A stretch of DNA of 11,485 bases from an uncultured Lachnobacterium sp. (GTDB taxonomy: Bacteria; Bacillota; Clostridia; Lachnospirales; Lachnospiraceae). A program made the translations under genes and the position numbers. Positions 1 through 6,264 of this stretch are shown here, in pieces (position 1 is the first letter of the stretch; each line of letters begins with the position of its first letter). The notes below the pieces were generated by a model. It was not told the DNA's origin and ran no database searches. It saw only the letters and a program-made list of their open reading frames with translations. Location: NCBI GenBank assembly GCA_900550545.1, contig URSS01000059.1:1-11485 (forward strand). The letters are read 5' to 3'.

Positions 1-50
1 CCACGTATCCAGCTTGGAAGGCTGGTGTTCTACCATTGAACTACACCCGC
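1..50 (-). tRNA. tRNA-Gly (anticodon TCC), partial at window edge
   Basis: On the minus strand the first 50 bases of a tRNA can be read: a 7-base acceptor strand GCGGGTG, a D arm with TAGTTCAATGGTAGA, and an anticodon arm with stem CCAGC/GCTGG enclosing loop CTTCCAA, so the anticodon is TCC (glycine). The T arm and 3' acceptor strand lie outside the window. It follows tRNA-Pro by 6 bases and probably shares its transcript. Confidence 0.95.
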
Positions 51-56
51 ATGTAG

Positions 57-131
57 TCGGGGTGACAGGATTCGAACCTGCGACCTCCTGGTCCCAAACC
101 AGGCGCTCTAGCCAAGCTGAGCCACACCCCG
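57..131 (-). tRNA. tRNA-Pro (anticodon TGG)
   Basis: A complete cloverleaf reads on the minus strand: acceptor strands CGGGGTG and CACCCCG pair over 7 bp with discriminator A, the anticodon arm CCTGG/CCAGG encloses loop TTTGGGA giving anticodon TGG, and the T loop reads TTCGAAT. No CCA is encoded. It is the first gene of a Pro-Gly pair behind the promoter at 174-202. Confidence 0.97.
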
Positions 132-173
132 AAGGCTTATTCATTTATGCGCCTCATCCGTGACGCAAGAATG

Positions 174-202
174 ATTATAGTATAGCCCACATAGAAAGTC
201 AA
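174..202 (-). promoter_or_regulatory. Sigma-A-type promoter of the tRNA-Pro/tRNA-Gly unit
   Basis: On the minus strand, TTGACT (197-202) is followed after exactly 17 bp by TATAAT (174-179). The -10 box ends about 43 bases before the tRNA-Pro 5' end, which leaves a leader of about 35 nt. The perfect -10, near-perfect -35 and ideal spacing fit a stable-RNA promoter. Confidence 0.85.
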
Positions 203-245
203 CACTTTTTTTCAAATTTTTTTATTTTTTTTCAATTTCATATGC

Positions 246-269
246 AAAAGCGCAAATATCCGCATTTTT
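246..269 (-). terminator. Possible weak terminator after the small frameshifted ORF
   Basis: On the minus strand AAAATGCG and GCGCTTTT can form an imperfect stem (one bulged base) around an A/T-rich loop, ending in a short T run. It starts at the stop codon of the small ORF that ends at 269 and lies upstream of the tRNA-Pro promoter, which is where the long operon should end. The stem is short, so this is tentative. Confidence 0.35.
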
Positions 270-521
270 CAGGGGTTTATCTGCATGGATAGAATAAGCA
301 TATCTTTGAGGGTTCTTTCGCCAGAGATGGCTTTATTATTGCCACAGGCGCACCCAAAAGGCTCCGGCAGGCTTTTATCCGCCATAATCTTGTAAAGTGT
401 CTTAAAAGGCAGAATTTGACGTTTTCCCGGCACCTTTTCAGTAATTGCAGCCGTCAATCCATCACCATCGCAAATGTCTGCATGTTCTTACTATACAGAT
501 GGGACGATAATATTGTTGCAT
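269..521 (-). pseudogene. Small unrecognised gene, apparently frameshifted
   Basis: Two reading frames seem to belong together. The first opens with ATG at 521, only 12 bp after the rdgB stop and with a weak GGAA purine block in front. It encodes about 13 plausible residues (beginning MQQYYRPICIVR) and reaches a stop at 462-464. The second is open from just after a TAA at 488-490 down to TGA at 269-271. It contains no ATG, only a TTG at 457, and encodes a coherent segment with a PFGCACG motif and the C-terminal end LILSMQINP. The two frames overlap between about 462 and 487, so one single-base change there would give one protein of about 84 residues. I do not recognise the family. The CxC pair suggests metal or redox chemistry only loosely. 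It may instead be a short TTG-started gene or chance open frame. Confidence 0.4.
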
Positions 522-533
522 CTTATTCCAATT

Positions 534-1136
534 TTAATTATTTTTTTCCTGCTCGACCAAAAGTTCTTTCATCGCACGCAGAGCTTTTCCTCTGTGGCTG
601 ATTGCATTTTTCTGTTCTGGAGAAATGGTTGCGGAAGAACATCCGAACTCATCCAGATAAAAAATCGGATCATAACCAAATCCGTTGGCGCCTTCCGGCT
701 CCCAGCCGATATAGCCTTCCATGGTCTGCCTTGTAACAAGTTCCTTTCCATCTGGAAGTACAGCTGCAATTGCACAGACGAAACGGGCCGTACGCTTTTC
801 TTTCGGTACGCCATCGAGACGGTCGATCAGATTCTTGTTCTTGATATCATAAGAAGTATCTTCGCCCATATAACGCGCGGAATATACCCCCGGCTCTTTG
901 TTGAGCGCATCAATCTCAAGACCAGAATCATCGGCTAAAACAATGGCATCCGTATGTGCTGCGATTGCTCTCGCCTTAATCAGTGCATTCTCTTCGAATG
1001 TCTTTCCATCTTCCACAATATCAACCTGAATGCCCGCCTCTTTCATGGACTGGATCTGCACGTCACAATCTGCCATAATTTCGCGGATCTCACGCATTTT
1101 GTCTTTGTTACCGGTTGCAAAAATAATGTTTTTCAT
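534..1136 (-). CDS. rdgB: XTP/dITP pyrophosphatase (RdgB/HAM1 family), 200 aa
   Basis: This enzyme hydrolyses non-canonical purine triphosphates (XTP, dITP, ITP) to monophosphates plus pyrophosphate in the cytosol, keeping them out of DNA and RNA. Family motifs are present in order: TGNK at residues 8-11, EENA at 48-51, LADDSGLEIDAL at 67-78 (the second Asp, D70, matches the family's general base), YSARY at 85-89, GFGYDPIF at 152-159 and ISHRG at 179-183. The length of 200 aa is normal. I start at the ATG at 1136 rather than an in-frame ATG 36 bases upstream, because it gives the canonical MKNIIFATGNK start and has GAGGAGGG a few bases before it. That RBS lies inside the last codons of the amidase gene, whose stop ends one base before this ATG, so translation is probably coupled. 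Confidence 0.97.
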   Translation of the reverse strand: MKNIIFATGNKDKMREIREIMADCDVQIQSMKEAGIQVDIVEDGKTFEENALIKARAIAAHTDAIVLADDSGLEIDALNKEPGVYSARYMGEDTSYDIKNKNLIDRLDGVPKEKRTARFVCAIAAVLPDGKELVTRQTMEGYIGWEPEGANGFGYDPIFYLDEFGCSSATISPEQKNAISHRGKALRAMKELLVEQEKNN

Positions 1137-1137
1137 T

Positions 1138-2187
1138 TTAATATCCCTCCTCAAAAGCCTCCATGATTGCATTGTAAATACCCTGTGCTGCTTTCTTCTG
1201 GTATTTCGGAGACTTCAGCTTATCCAATTCATCATAATTTGTCATAAATCCAACTTCTATCAACGCCACCGGGACTTTGCTTGTACGGATAATATAAATG
1301 CTGTCTCCCTCAAGCAATCCACGATTATAACTGTCAAAACTCTTTGAAACCGCATTCAGACAAATTTTCGCCAGCTTTTTGCTCGACAACTTTGAATCAT
1401 CCGATTCACTGTACATGACCTGTGTACCGCTTGTCTGCGTAAAATTGCCCGTTGCCGAAGAATTATTGTGGATACTGATAAAAATATCCGCATCCGCCTT
1501 ATTGGCCAGCTGTACGCGCTGATCCAGCGTCGGGTTCGTGTCTGCGGTCCGGGTATAGTAGACACCGATATTATCCGGGCATGCTTCAAACAATTTCTTC
1601 AATTGCAAAAGGATGTCCAGATCGATGTCCTTTTCTGACACACCCAGCTTAACAGCACCTGCTGCACGGCTTCCATGTCCCGCATCTATAACGATCACTT
1701 TGTCATAAATATCATGTGGATTGATAAAATCCAGATAAAGACCGCCTTTTCTGTATTTTTGCGAGAGTTCATATACCTTGTCCAGCGTCAGGGCAATCAC
1801 ACCGTCATCACCATCTTTATAATAAGACAATGATGCGATATGATCACTGCTGCCCCGGATCTTGTATTTCTGGAAATAATCCTCTGTTCCACCCGGAAAC
1901 CGGATATACACAGTCTGCGTCACATAATCGTTTTCAATTTGAACATCTTCTTTTTTCAGTTCTGCCGGTAGTCCGATTTTCAGTTGTGCGTGAAGAGTTT
2001 CATCTTCTTTTACGATCTGTGCAGGTGCTGCCGTTGCGATCAGGCTCCCACCTTTGAGTTCCTCCTGCTGTTCTGCCGCCATCACCGCTTTTGCATGCAG
2101 ATCCGGAAACCCCTGCAATCCTATGAGCACCACTACGGTCAGTACCGACATCATAATGGTAATCCACTTTAGTACTCTTTCATCCAT
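1138..2187 (-). CDS. N-acetylmuramoyl-L-alanine amidase (Amidase_3), membrane-anchored, 349 aa
   Basis: The enzyme should cleave the amide bond between MurNAc and L-alanine in peptidoglycan, outside the membrane. A short cytoplasmic head (MDERVLKW) precedes one hydrophobic segment at about residues 9-25. Then come a low-complexity linker and a beta-rich region at about 65-155 that I cannot assign (position is like an AMIN domain). The zinc amidase domain starts at about 163. The expected residues are in place: H171 in VIDAGHG, E185 in GVSEKD and H240 in SIHNN as zinc ligands, and E311 in LIEVGFMTN as catalytic acid. I chose the ATG at 2187 over an in-frame ATG at 2226 because the latter lies inside the protease gene, while AAGGA sits about 8 bases before 2187. 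The gene begins 2 bp after the protease stop, so the two are in one operon. Confidence 0.93.
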   Translation of the reverse strand: MDERVLKWITIMMSVLTVVVLIGLQGFPDLHAKAVMAAEQQEELKGGSLIATAAPAQIVKEDETLHAQLKIGLPAELKKEDVQIENDYVTQTVYIRFPGGTEDYFQKYKIRGSSDHIASLSYYKDGDDGVIALTLDKVYELSQKYRKGGLYLDFINPHDIYDKVIVIDAGHGSRAAGAVKLGVSEKDIDLDILLQLKKLFEACPDNIGVYYTRTADTNPTLDQRVQLANKADADIFISIHNNSSATGNFTQTSGTQVMYSESDDSKLSSKKLAKICLNAVSKSFDSYNRGLLEGDSIYIIRTSKVPVALIEVGFMTNYDELDKLKSPKYQKKAAQGIYNAIMEAFEEGY

Positions 2188-2189
2188 TG

Positions 2190-3890
2190 TTAGTTCCTTG
2201 TGAATGCCTTGATACAAAGATTGCACTCACGTTTTTCTTTCACATTGACAAATTTCTTTCCATTCAGGCTGATATATCCTTCGCCGTCATCGAGATCCAC
2301 GCCCTGTAGAATACTCTCGCCCGTATCATACTCGATTGCCAGCGGATGTTTCGATCCCGGTGTTTTCACATACAATACGATTGCATATTTCTCACCGGCT
2401 TTCAACTGCTGCTCGTCAAAATCAACCGTGTAATATCCCGCCTTTTTCACAACGCCGGATGCCAGTTTCTCACGATTGGCAAAAGATTTCTCATTTTTAA
2501 AATCGTGTACCACATACAATTCATACTCTGTATTGGCACCTGTTGCATAGAAAGATGCCGCAGAAAGTTTTTCATTCCCTTTTGTCTGAAATACGTTGGC
2601 ACCATAAATCTGCTCATTGTCATATCCCATGTTTCCGACCCAGCCACAGAGGTCGCTCTGGTAAATATGATCGTAATTGTCTGTGTCATCTACCCGCGTG
2701 TACACCACGTTGTGCGTACCAATATTGGTATCATAATAAGAGACATAGAAAATTCCATCTTCTCCAAAATCGCTTCCCCAGCTGTTCTGGCAGATAAAAG
2801 CACCGTCTCCCTCCAGCTGCGTATTGAAATTGGAGCTCGGATAATTATCATCCCATCCGATGATTACAACATCGTGATTCGGCTTCTCCGTACCGATATA
2901 ACAGTACGCACTGTTTTCCCGGTTATAATAAACCGAGCTGTCCTGTGAGCTTCTTATCGTGCTGTAAAGAGAAGATTCCACACCGCCGTATTTAAATACT
3001 GCTTCTTTGATTCCCTCGTAATCTTTACCATCAATAATCTGCATTTCCTGTACATGCTTTACCGCCTTTAATGTATCATCAGACACGCCATCTCCATACG
3101 GATCATCCTTTTCGAGAACCGGTCCCTGCCATGCCGCTAAATATGCCATACCCATGGTATATTCACCGCCATCGTACTGGTTCGCATGAAAAGAATTGCT
3201 CATGCTCATATTGTCTACAGAAAACAGATACTTCTCTTCCGGCAAAAGTGAAGACTCAAGTGCACTCGTCGCAGCAAACGCCCAGCAGGTTCCATAAGTT
3301 CCCTGGTTACGGATCTGGGAAACCCTGCCTTTTTCCCGCAGATCAAAATAAGCAGGAACCAGGGCACTCGTATCCGTATCCGCAGCTACAACCGTATTTT
3401 TTGTAATATCAAAATCACAATTATATCCAAGCAGATTTGACAAATCATCGAGACTTACATACAGTTCGCCTCCCACTTTTGTCAATCCTGATTTTATCTT
3501 CTCCTCTTCTCCGTTTACATACGCTTTCTTTTCATCCAGCGATAACGACACGGATAAATTATGTTTTTCCACAAGCAGGCGGTGGTTATCATATACATGC
3601 GCGCTGCAATTCAATGCATCTCGAAGCATAGACACCGGAACCATGATATTGCGGTCCTTGTTCATATAAAATCCTGCCTGATTGCTTGTATATTCCTGAT
3701 TGTCGATTACGGCCTTTACCTGACTCGAATTCACATCCTTTGCCACCAGCGGATTCCACACTTCCGAATCGAGCGTTCCTCCTCGGAATCGTCCCACGCT
3801 GGCATTATCCACGCCTAAAACATGGAATTTAACCAAAAAAACAAACAAAATCACCACTGTAAAAGCGATGTATCGTTTCGAATATTTCAT
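2190..3890 (-). CDS. Papain-family (C1) cysteine protease with N-terminal stalk domain, secreted or membrane-anchored, 566 aa
   Basis: A basic N-terminus and hydrophobic segment at about residues 8-27 mark a signal peptide or membrane anchor. Residues about 58-170 look like a copper-amine-oxidase N-terminal ('stalk') domain: a VPVSMLRDAL block, then VNGEEEKIKSG and a YVSLDDLSNLLGY block. The peptidase domain spans about 180-400 with the full papain set: Q196 (oxyanion hole) and C202 in NQGTYGTCWAFA, H339 in PNHDVVIIGWDD, and N369 in CQNSWGSDFG. The last 160 residues (FQTKGNEKLSAASFYATG onwards) are beta-rich and resemble the lectin-like domain found after C1 domains in clostridial surface proteases. 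The start at 3890 has GAGGT about 5 bases upstream. No inhibitory propeptide of papain type is evident. Genes on both sides are within 29 bp and 2 bp, so it is an internal operon member. Its substrate is unknown; co-transcription with the amidase suggests cell-surface work. Confidence 0.92.
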   Translation of the reverse strand: MKYSKRYIAFTVVILFVFLVKFHVLGVDNASVGRFRGGTLDSEVWNPLVAKDVNSSQVKAVIDNQEYTSNQAGFYMNKDRNIMVPVSMLRDALNCSAHVYDNHRLLVEKHNLSVSLSLDEKKAYVNGEEEKIKSGLTKVGGELYVSLDDLSNLLGYNCDFDITKNTVVAADTDTSALVPAYFDLREKGRVSQIRNQGTYGTCWAFAATSALESSLLPEEKYLFSVDNMSMSNSFHANQYDGGEYTMGMAYLAAWQGPVLEKDDPYGDGVSDDTLKAVKHVQEMQIIDGKDYEGIKEAVFKYGGVESSLYSTIRSSQDSSVYYNRENSAYCYIGTEKPNHDVVIIGWDDNYPSSNFNTQLEGDGAFICQNSWGSDFGEDGIFYVSYYDTNIGTHNVVYTRVDDTDNYDHIYQSDLCGWVGNMGYDNEQIYGANVFQTKGNEKLSAASFYATGANTEYELYVVHDFKNEKSFANREKLASGVVKKAGYYTVDFDEQQLKAGEKYAIVLYVKTPGSKHPLAIEYDTGESILQGVDLDDGEGYISLNGKKFVNVKEKRECNLCIKAFTRN

Positions 3891-3919
3891 TGCTACCTCA
3901 CTCTGTCATCCAATGTTCG

Positions 3920-5080
3920 TCAATTATTTTCTTTTTGCGTTCTCTTTGGTGGCTTCGGCCCCAAAAACTGATAGAAATAGGTCCGGATCATGCCATTATA
4001 AATTTTACGGTTTTTGTCCGCTTTTCGTCCAATATAGCGCTCCGTATCCTCATAGCTGGTGATCATATACATGGACCAGGAATCCAGCCCTTCATACGCT
4101 TTTCCAATCTGCGTATACAGTTCCGGCAGATCCGCCTTCTCTTCCAGACGCTCTCCGTATGGAGGATTCGTAATGATAAATCCGTATTTCTTCGGATGAT
4201 GAAGATCCGCCACTGCACGCTGCTGGAAATGGATCAGATGATCTACACCCGCGCGTTTTGCATTTTCCCTTGCCGCCTTAACTACTTCTCCATCGATATC
4301 ATATCCCTGAATATCCACCTCAATATCCGTGTTTACCAGTTCCTGCGCTTCTTCGACAGTATCGTACCACAACTGGCGTGGAATCAGATTCGTCCACTTC
4401 TCTGCTGTAAATGTTCGATTCATTCCCGGCGCAATATTCGCCGCCATCATCGCTGCCTCGATAGGAAATGTTCCACTTCCACAAAACGGATCTACAAGAA
4501 TACGGTCCTTTTTCCATGGTGTCAGCATAATCAGTGCTGCTGCCAGTGTCTCGGTCAAAGGTGCCTTACTTGTCAGCAGACGGTATCCTCTCTTGTGCAG
4601 AGAATCTCCGGATGTATCCAATGTCACCATCACCTCATCCTTCATCAGAAAAATGCGCACCGGATATGCCGCTCCATCCTCCGGAAACCAATCCAGACGA
4701 TAGGAACGCTTCATACGCTCCACCATCGCCTTCTTTGCAATGGACTGTATATCTGACGGGCTGAAAAGCTTGCTTTTGATTGAGGACGCTTTCGTCACCC
4801 AGAACTTTCCGTCCTTTGGAATATACTCCTCCCAAGGCAATGCCTTAATCCCCTCAAAAAGCTCATCAAATGTCGTGGCATGAAAACGTCCCACCTGCAA
4901 AAGTACACGTTCCGCACTGCGCAGAAAAATATTGGCACGGCAGATTGCCTCGGCATCTCCCTCGAACGTGATTCGTCCATCTTCTACCTTTGTAATTTCA
5001 TATCCCAGATCATATATTTCTCTTTTTGTAACGGCCTCCAATCCAAAATGGCATGGCACCACTAATTCATACGTATTCAT
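3920..5080 (-). CDS. THUMP-domain class I SAM-dependent 23S rRNA guanine methyltransferase (RlmL/YpsC type), 386 aa
   Basis: This cytosolic enzyme should transfer methyl groups from S-adenosylmethionine to an exocyclic guanine nitrogen in large-subunit rRNA. The N-terminus (YELVVPCHFGLEAVTKREI) and residues about 45-160 form the ferredoxin-like plus THUMP RNA-binding module. The Rossmann methyltransferase domain begins near 175, with the SAM loop DPFCGSGT at 197-204 and the N-methyltransferase catalytic motif NPPYGERL at 305-312. Length and layout match Firmicute YpsC-type proteins, which carry only this half of the larger E. coli RlmKL. GAGGAAAG lies about 10 bases before the ATG at 5080. 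It is the likely first gene of the four-gene operon with the protease, amidase and rdgB, unless co-transcribed from the rhodanese gene 67 bp upstream. I cannot assign the exact modified nucleotide from sequence alone. Confidence 0.93.
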   Translation of the reverse strand: MNTYELVVPCHFGLEAVTKREIYDLGYEITKVEDGRITFEGDAEAICRANIFLRSAERVLLQVGRFHATTFDELFEGIKALPWEEYIPKDGKFWVTKASSIKSKLFSPSDIQSIAKKAMVERMKRSYRLDWFPEDGAAYPVRIFLMKDEVMVTLDTSGDSLHKRGYRLLTSKAPLTETLAAALIMLTPWKKDRILVDPFCGSGTFPIEAAMMAANIAPGMNRTFTAEKWTNLIPRQLWYDTVEEAQELVNTDIEVDIQGYDIDGEVVKAARENAKRAGVDHLIHFQQRAVADLHHPKKYGFIITNPPYGERLEEKADLPELYTQIGKAYEGLDSWSMYMITSYEDTERYIGRKADKNRKIYNGMIRTYFYQFLGPKPPKRTQKENN

Positions 5081-5147
5081 AAGTTTTCTTTCCTCTATGT
5101 AGCTTCCAAAATTTTCTTTTTATATAGTACTTCAGTCTCTTCTATTG

Positions 5148-5474
5148 TTACACATTCCGACGATTTTTGAAATAGTTTTCCTGAACTTTTTTCATTGCTT
5201 CGTAACCTCCCACAACCGTCGCCACCTGATAGCCTTCCTGTCCCAGCATACGCGCCATCTGCATACTTCCACCACCATGTTCACAATACAAAATAATTTT
5301 CCGCCCCTTTGGCAAATAGCGCTTTCCACGGCTGATGTCATCATAAGGATAATTTACAGCCCCCGGCCAGTGTCCTTTTGCGTATTCTTCCTTCTCCCGG
5401 ATATCAACAAGCAATGCATTGCTTTTTCTTATCCTGTCCATCAGTTCCGATGCATACACAATCGTAAAATCCAT
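5148..5474 (-). CDS. Single-domain rhodanese-like sulfurtransferase, 108 aa
   Basis: A minimal rhodanese fold: LLVDIREKEEYAKGHWPGAVNYP at residues 21-43 is the usual D-R-E-x-E-Y-x-x-G-H-x-P-G-A pattern, and the active-site loop starts at C64 in ILYCEHGGGS (64-70), followed by the helix MARMLGQEGY and the family's VVGGYEAM block. C64 is present, so a persulfide-carrying enzyme is expected rather than an inactive domain. There is no signal peptide, so it is cytosolic. The donor and acceptor cannot be inferred from the context. The start at 5474 is supported by AGGAGG about 7 bases upstream. A 67-bp gap separates it from the methyltransferase gene and shows no clear terminator, so readthrough into that operon is possible. 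Confidence 0.92.
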   Translation of the reverse strand: MDFTIVYASELMDRIRKSNALLVDIREKEEYAKGHWPGAVNYPYDDISRGKRYLPKGRKIILYCEHGGGSMQMARMLGQEGYQVATVVGGYEAMKKVQENYFKNRRNV

Positions 5475-5644
5475 AAGCAGCCTCCTGAATTTTTAGTTTC
5501 TGATAACTTTTCTGTGCCGATGAACAAATTCTTTGACTTTGCCCCCTTATATAGTCCAATAGTACTATTTATGCATTTTTTATGCATAAATTTCTAGTTC
5601 TTTTTTCCTATATACAATATTTCTATCACAAAGTAGAAAGATAG
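5475..5644. other. AT-rich leader upstream of the rhodanese gene with a perfect inverted repeat
   Basis: No gene is visible here. The stretch carries the perfect 10-bp inverted repeat at 5567-5591. I looked for a rhodanese promoter and found TATATA-like -10 candidates but no convincing -35 at 16-18 bp, so I do not call one. Confidence 0.5.
5567..5591. repeat. Perfect 10-bp inverted repeat in the rhodanese leader
   Basis: ATTTATGCAT (5567-5576) and ATGCATAAAT (5582-5591) are exact reverse complements separated by five T. It lies about 95-115 bases upstream of the rhodanese start. Neither strand has a solid T-tract right after it, so an operator or leader hairpin is as likely as a terminator. 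Confidence 0.6.
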
Positions 5645-5678
5645 AAAAACAGATGATAGAGGATATCTCTACCATCTG
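5645..5678 (-). terminator. Intrinsic terminator of the tetrapeptide-repeat gene
   Basis: On the minus strand CAGATGGTAGAG (5678-5667) pairs with CTCTATCATCTG (5661-5650) over 12 bp, including one G-U, around the loop ATATC. Five T follow directly (5649-5645), then CTATCTTT. An outer pair of 9-bp arms, AGTAGAAAG (5632-5640) and CTTTCTACT (5679-5687), encloses it, so the whole region can also fold as a longer compound hairpin. It sits 38 bp after the small gene's stop. Confidence 0.85.
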
Positions 5679-5715
5679 CTTTCTACTATCATATGCAACT
5701 ATGCAAAAAAACGTA

Positions 5716-5958
5716 CTAATAATTGCGATTTTCTGCAGAATCGGTTGCTCTGTCTGTCATCTTGTTGTCTGACTTGTTGTTTGCCTGGTTTGTGCTCTTA
5801 TTGCTGGTTTTATTGCTTGTTTTGTCAGTTGTGCGATTGCTTGTCTTGTTACTTGTTTTGTTGGAATACTGGTTCTCACTCTTGTTGCTTCCATTCACAT
5901 TTTTTGCATCGTTTGTGCTGTTTGAAGCACCACTTTTGTTACTGCTGTTATATGCCAT
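5716..5958 (-). CDS. Small Asn/Ser/Thr/Lys-rich protein with tetrapeptide repeats, 80 aa, function unknown
   Basis: I do not recognise this protein, but the gene looks real: a perfect AGGAGG lies 6 bases before the ATG at 5958 and a strong terminator follows. Residues 1-31 are Asn/Ser-rich (starting MAYNSSNKSG). From residue 32 to 79 the sequence falls into twelve consecutive tetrads, for example SNKT, SNKT, SNRT, TDKT, later TNQA, NNKS, DNKM, TDRA, giving a consensus [S/T/D/N]-[N/D]-[K/R]-[T/S/A] with a basic residue at nearly every third tetrad position. Acidic residues become more frequent toward the C-terminus. There is no Cys, Trp, Leu or Ile, no signal peptide and no membrane segment, so it is probably disordered, or a helix with a basic stripe. 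It is monocistronic. Asn/Ser/Lys-rich small proteins of this general look occur in spore-forming Clostridia, but a spore role is only a guess. Confidence 0.75.
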   Translation of the reverse strand: MAYNSSNKSGASNSTNDAKNVNGSNKSENQYSNKTSNKTSNRTTDKTSNKTSNKSTNQANNKSDNKMTDRATDSAENRNY

Positions 5959-5977
5959 ACTGTACCTCCTGAATTAC

Positions 5978-6002
5978 GTTTCCGGAAAATTTCACCGGAA
6001 AC
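5978..6002. repeat. Inverted repeat GTTTCCGG...CCGGAAAC in the leader of the tetrapeptide-repeat gene
   Basis: GTTTCCGG (5978-5985) and CCGGAAAC (5995-6002) are exact reverse complements around a 9-base loop. The hairpin ends 7 bases upstream of the AGGAGG of the gene starting at 5958, so it would form at the 5' side of the ribosome binding site in the mRNA or act as a DNA operator. It is the only GC-rich patch in an AT-rich region. Confidence 0.6.
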
Positions 6003-6124
6003 ATTCCCGATCCATTTTCCTTCCACATTGTATTGATTTGTTACAAAAATAGTGTCTCAAACTTCTAAAAAATTATACATTGTTTTGATTGCTTTTTATA
6101 AATCAATCTATTATAATTATTCAC

Positions 6125-6144
6125 GAAAAGATCTTTATCTTTTC
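6125..6144. repeat. Perfect 8-bp inverted repeat upstream of the tetrapeptide-repeat gene
   Basis: GAAAAGAT (6125-6132) and ATCTTTTC (6137-6144) are exact reverse complements with a CTTT loop. It lies just upstream, on the minus strand, of a TATAAT at 6110-6115. It could be an operator or a short stem; there is no further support. Confidence 0.4.
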
Positions 6145-6181
6145 AATGTTATACCTCTTATTAATTATTTATACTCCCCTC

Positions 6182-6211
6182 AAAAGGCTCAGTCGCATGA
6201 CTGAGCCTTTT
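6182..6211 (-). terminator. Intrinsic terminator of the GntR-ABC operon
   Basis: AAAAGGCTCAGTC (6182-6194) and GACTGAGCCTTTT (6199-6211) form a perfect 13-bp stem with a GCAT loop. It lies about 55 bp beyond the last ABC gene. On the minus strand the T run is four T that also pair at the stem base, so termination strength is moderate. Confidence 0.8.
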
Positions 6212-6264
6212 ACCTTTTACCATTTACTATTATAACAATTCATAATGAACCTATTACGAATTTA

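Larger units (their letters stand above)
5959..6181. other. AT-rich upstream region of the tetrapeptide-repeat gene with two inverted repeats
   Basis: No gene is seen. On the minus strand TATAAT occurs twice (6072-6077 and 6110-6115), but neither has a good -35 at 16-18 bp, so the promoter is unresolved and may use another sigma factor. Two perfect inverted repeats are present: an 8-bp one close to the RBS (5978-6002) and an 8-bp one at 6125-6144, just upstream of the second TATAAT. Confidence 0.5.

Noticed and set aside
474..938. 154-codon open frame on the plus strand
   Set aside because: Antisense to rdgB, whose motifs and RBS are clear.
2188..2226. Earlier ATG for the amidase at 2226
   Set aside because: It lies inside the protease coding region without an RBS; the start at 2187 has AAGGA and leads straight into the membrane segment.
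2346..2948. 200-codon open frame on the plus strand
   Set aside because: It lies antisense to the C1 protease, with no RBS and no recognisable motif.
3890..4756. 288-codon open frame on the plus strand
   Set aside because: It is entirely opposite the methyltransferase gene, which has full domain motifs; its translation is Arg/His/Cys/Ile-rich and resembles no family.
5081..5147. Possible separate promoter for the methyltransferase operon (TATATAAA-like box)
   Set aside because: No acceptable -35 at 16-18 bp; the gap is short enough for readthrough from the rhodanese gene.
5716..5958. Tandem-like DNA repeats within the tetrapeptide gene as a possible CRISPR or satellite array
   Set aside because: The units are 12 bases long, degenerate at the DNA level, without spacers, and preserve an amino-acid pattern in one frame.
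5723..6052. Leu/Val/Phe-rich 109-codon open frame on the plus strand resembling a membrane protein
   Set aside because: It is the reverse complement of the Asn/Lys/Thr tetrapeptide repeats, which automatically reads as Leu/Val/Phe; it has no RBS, whereas the minus-strand gene has AGGAGG and a terminator.
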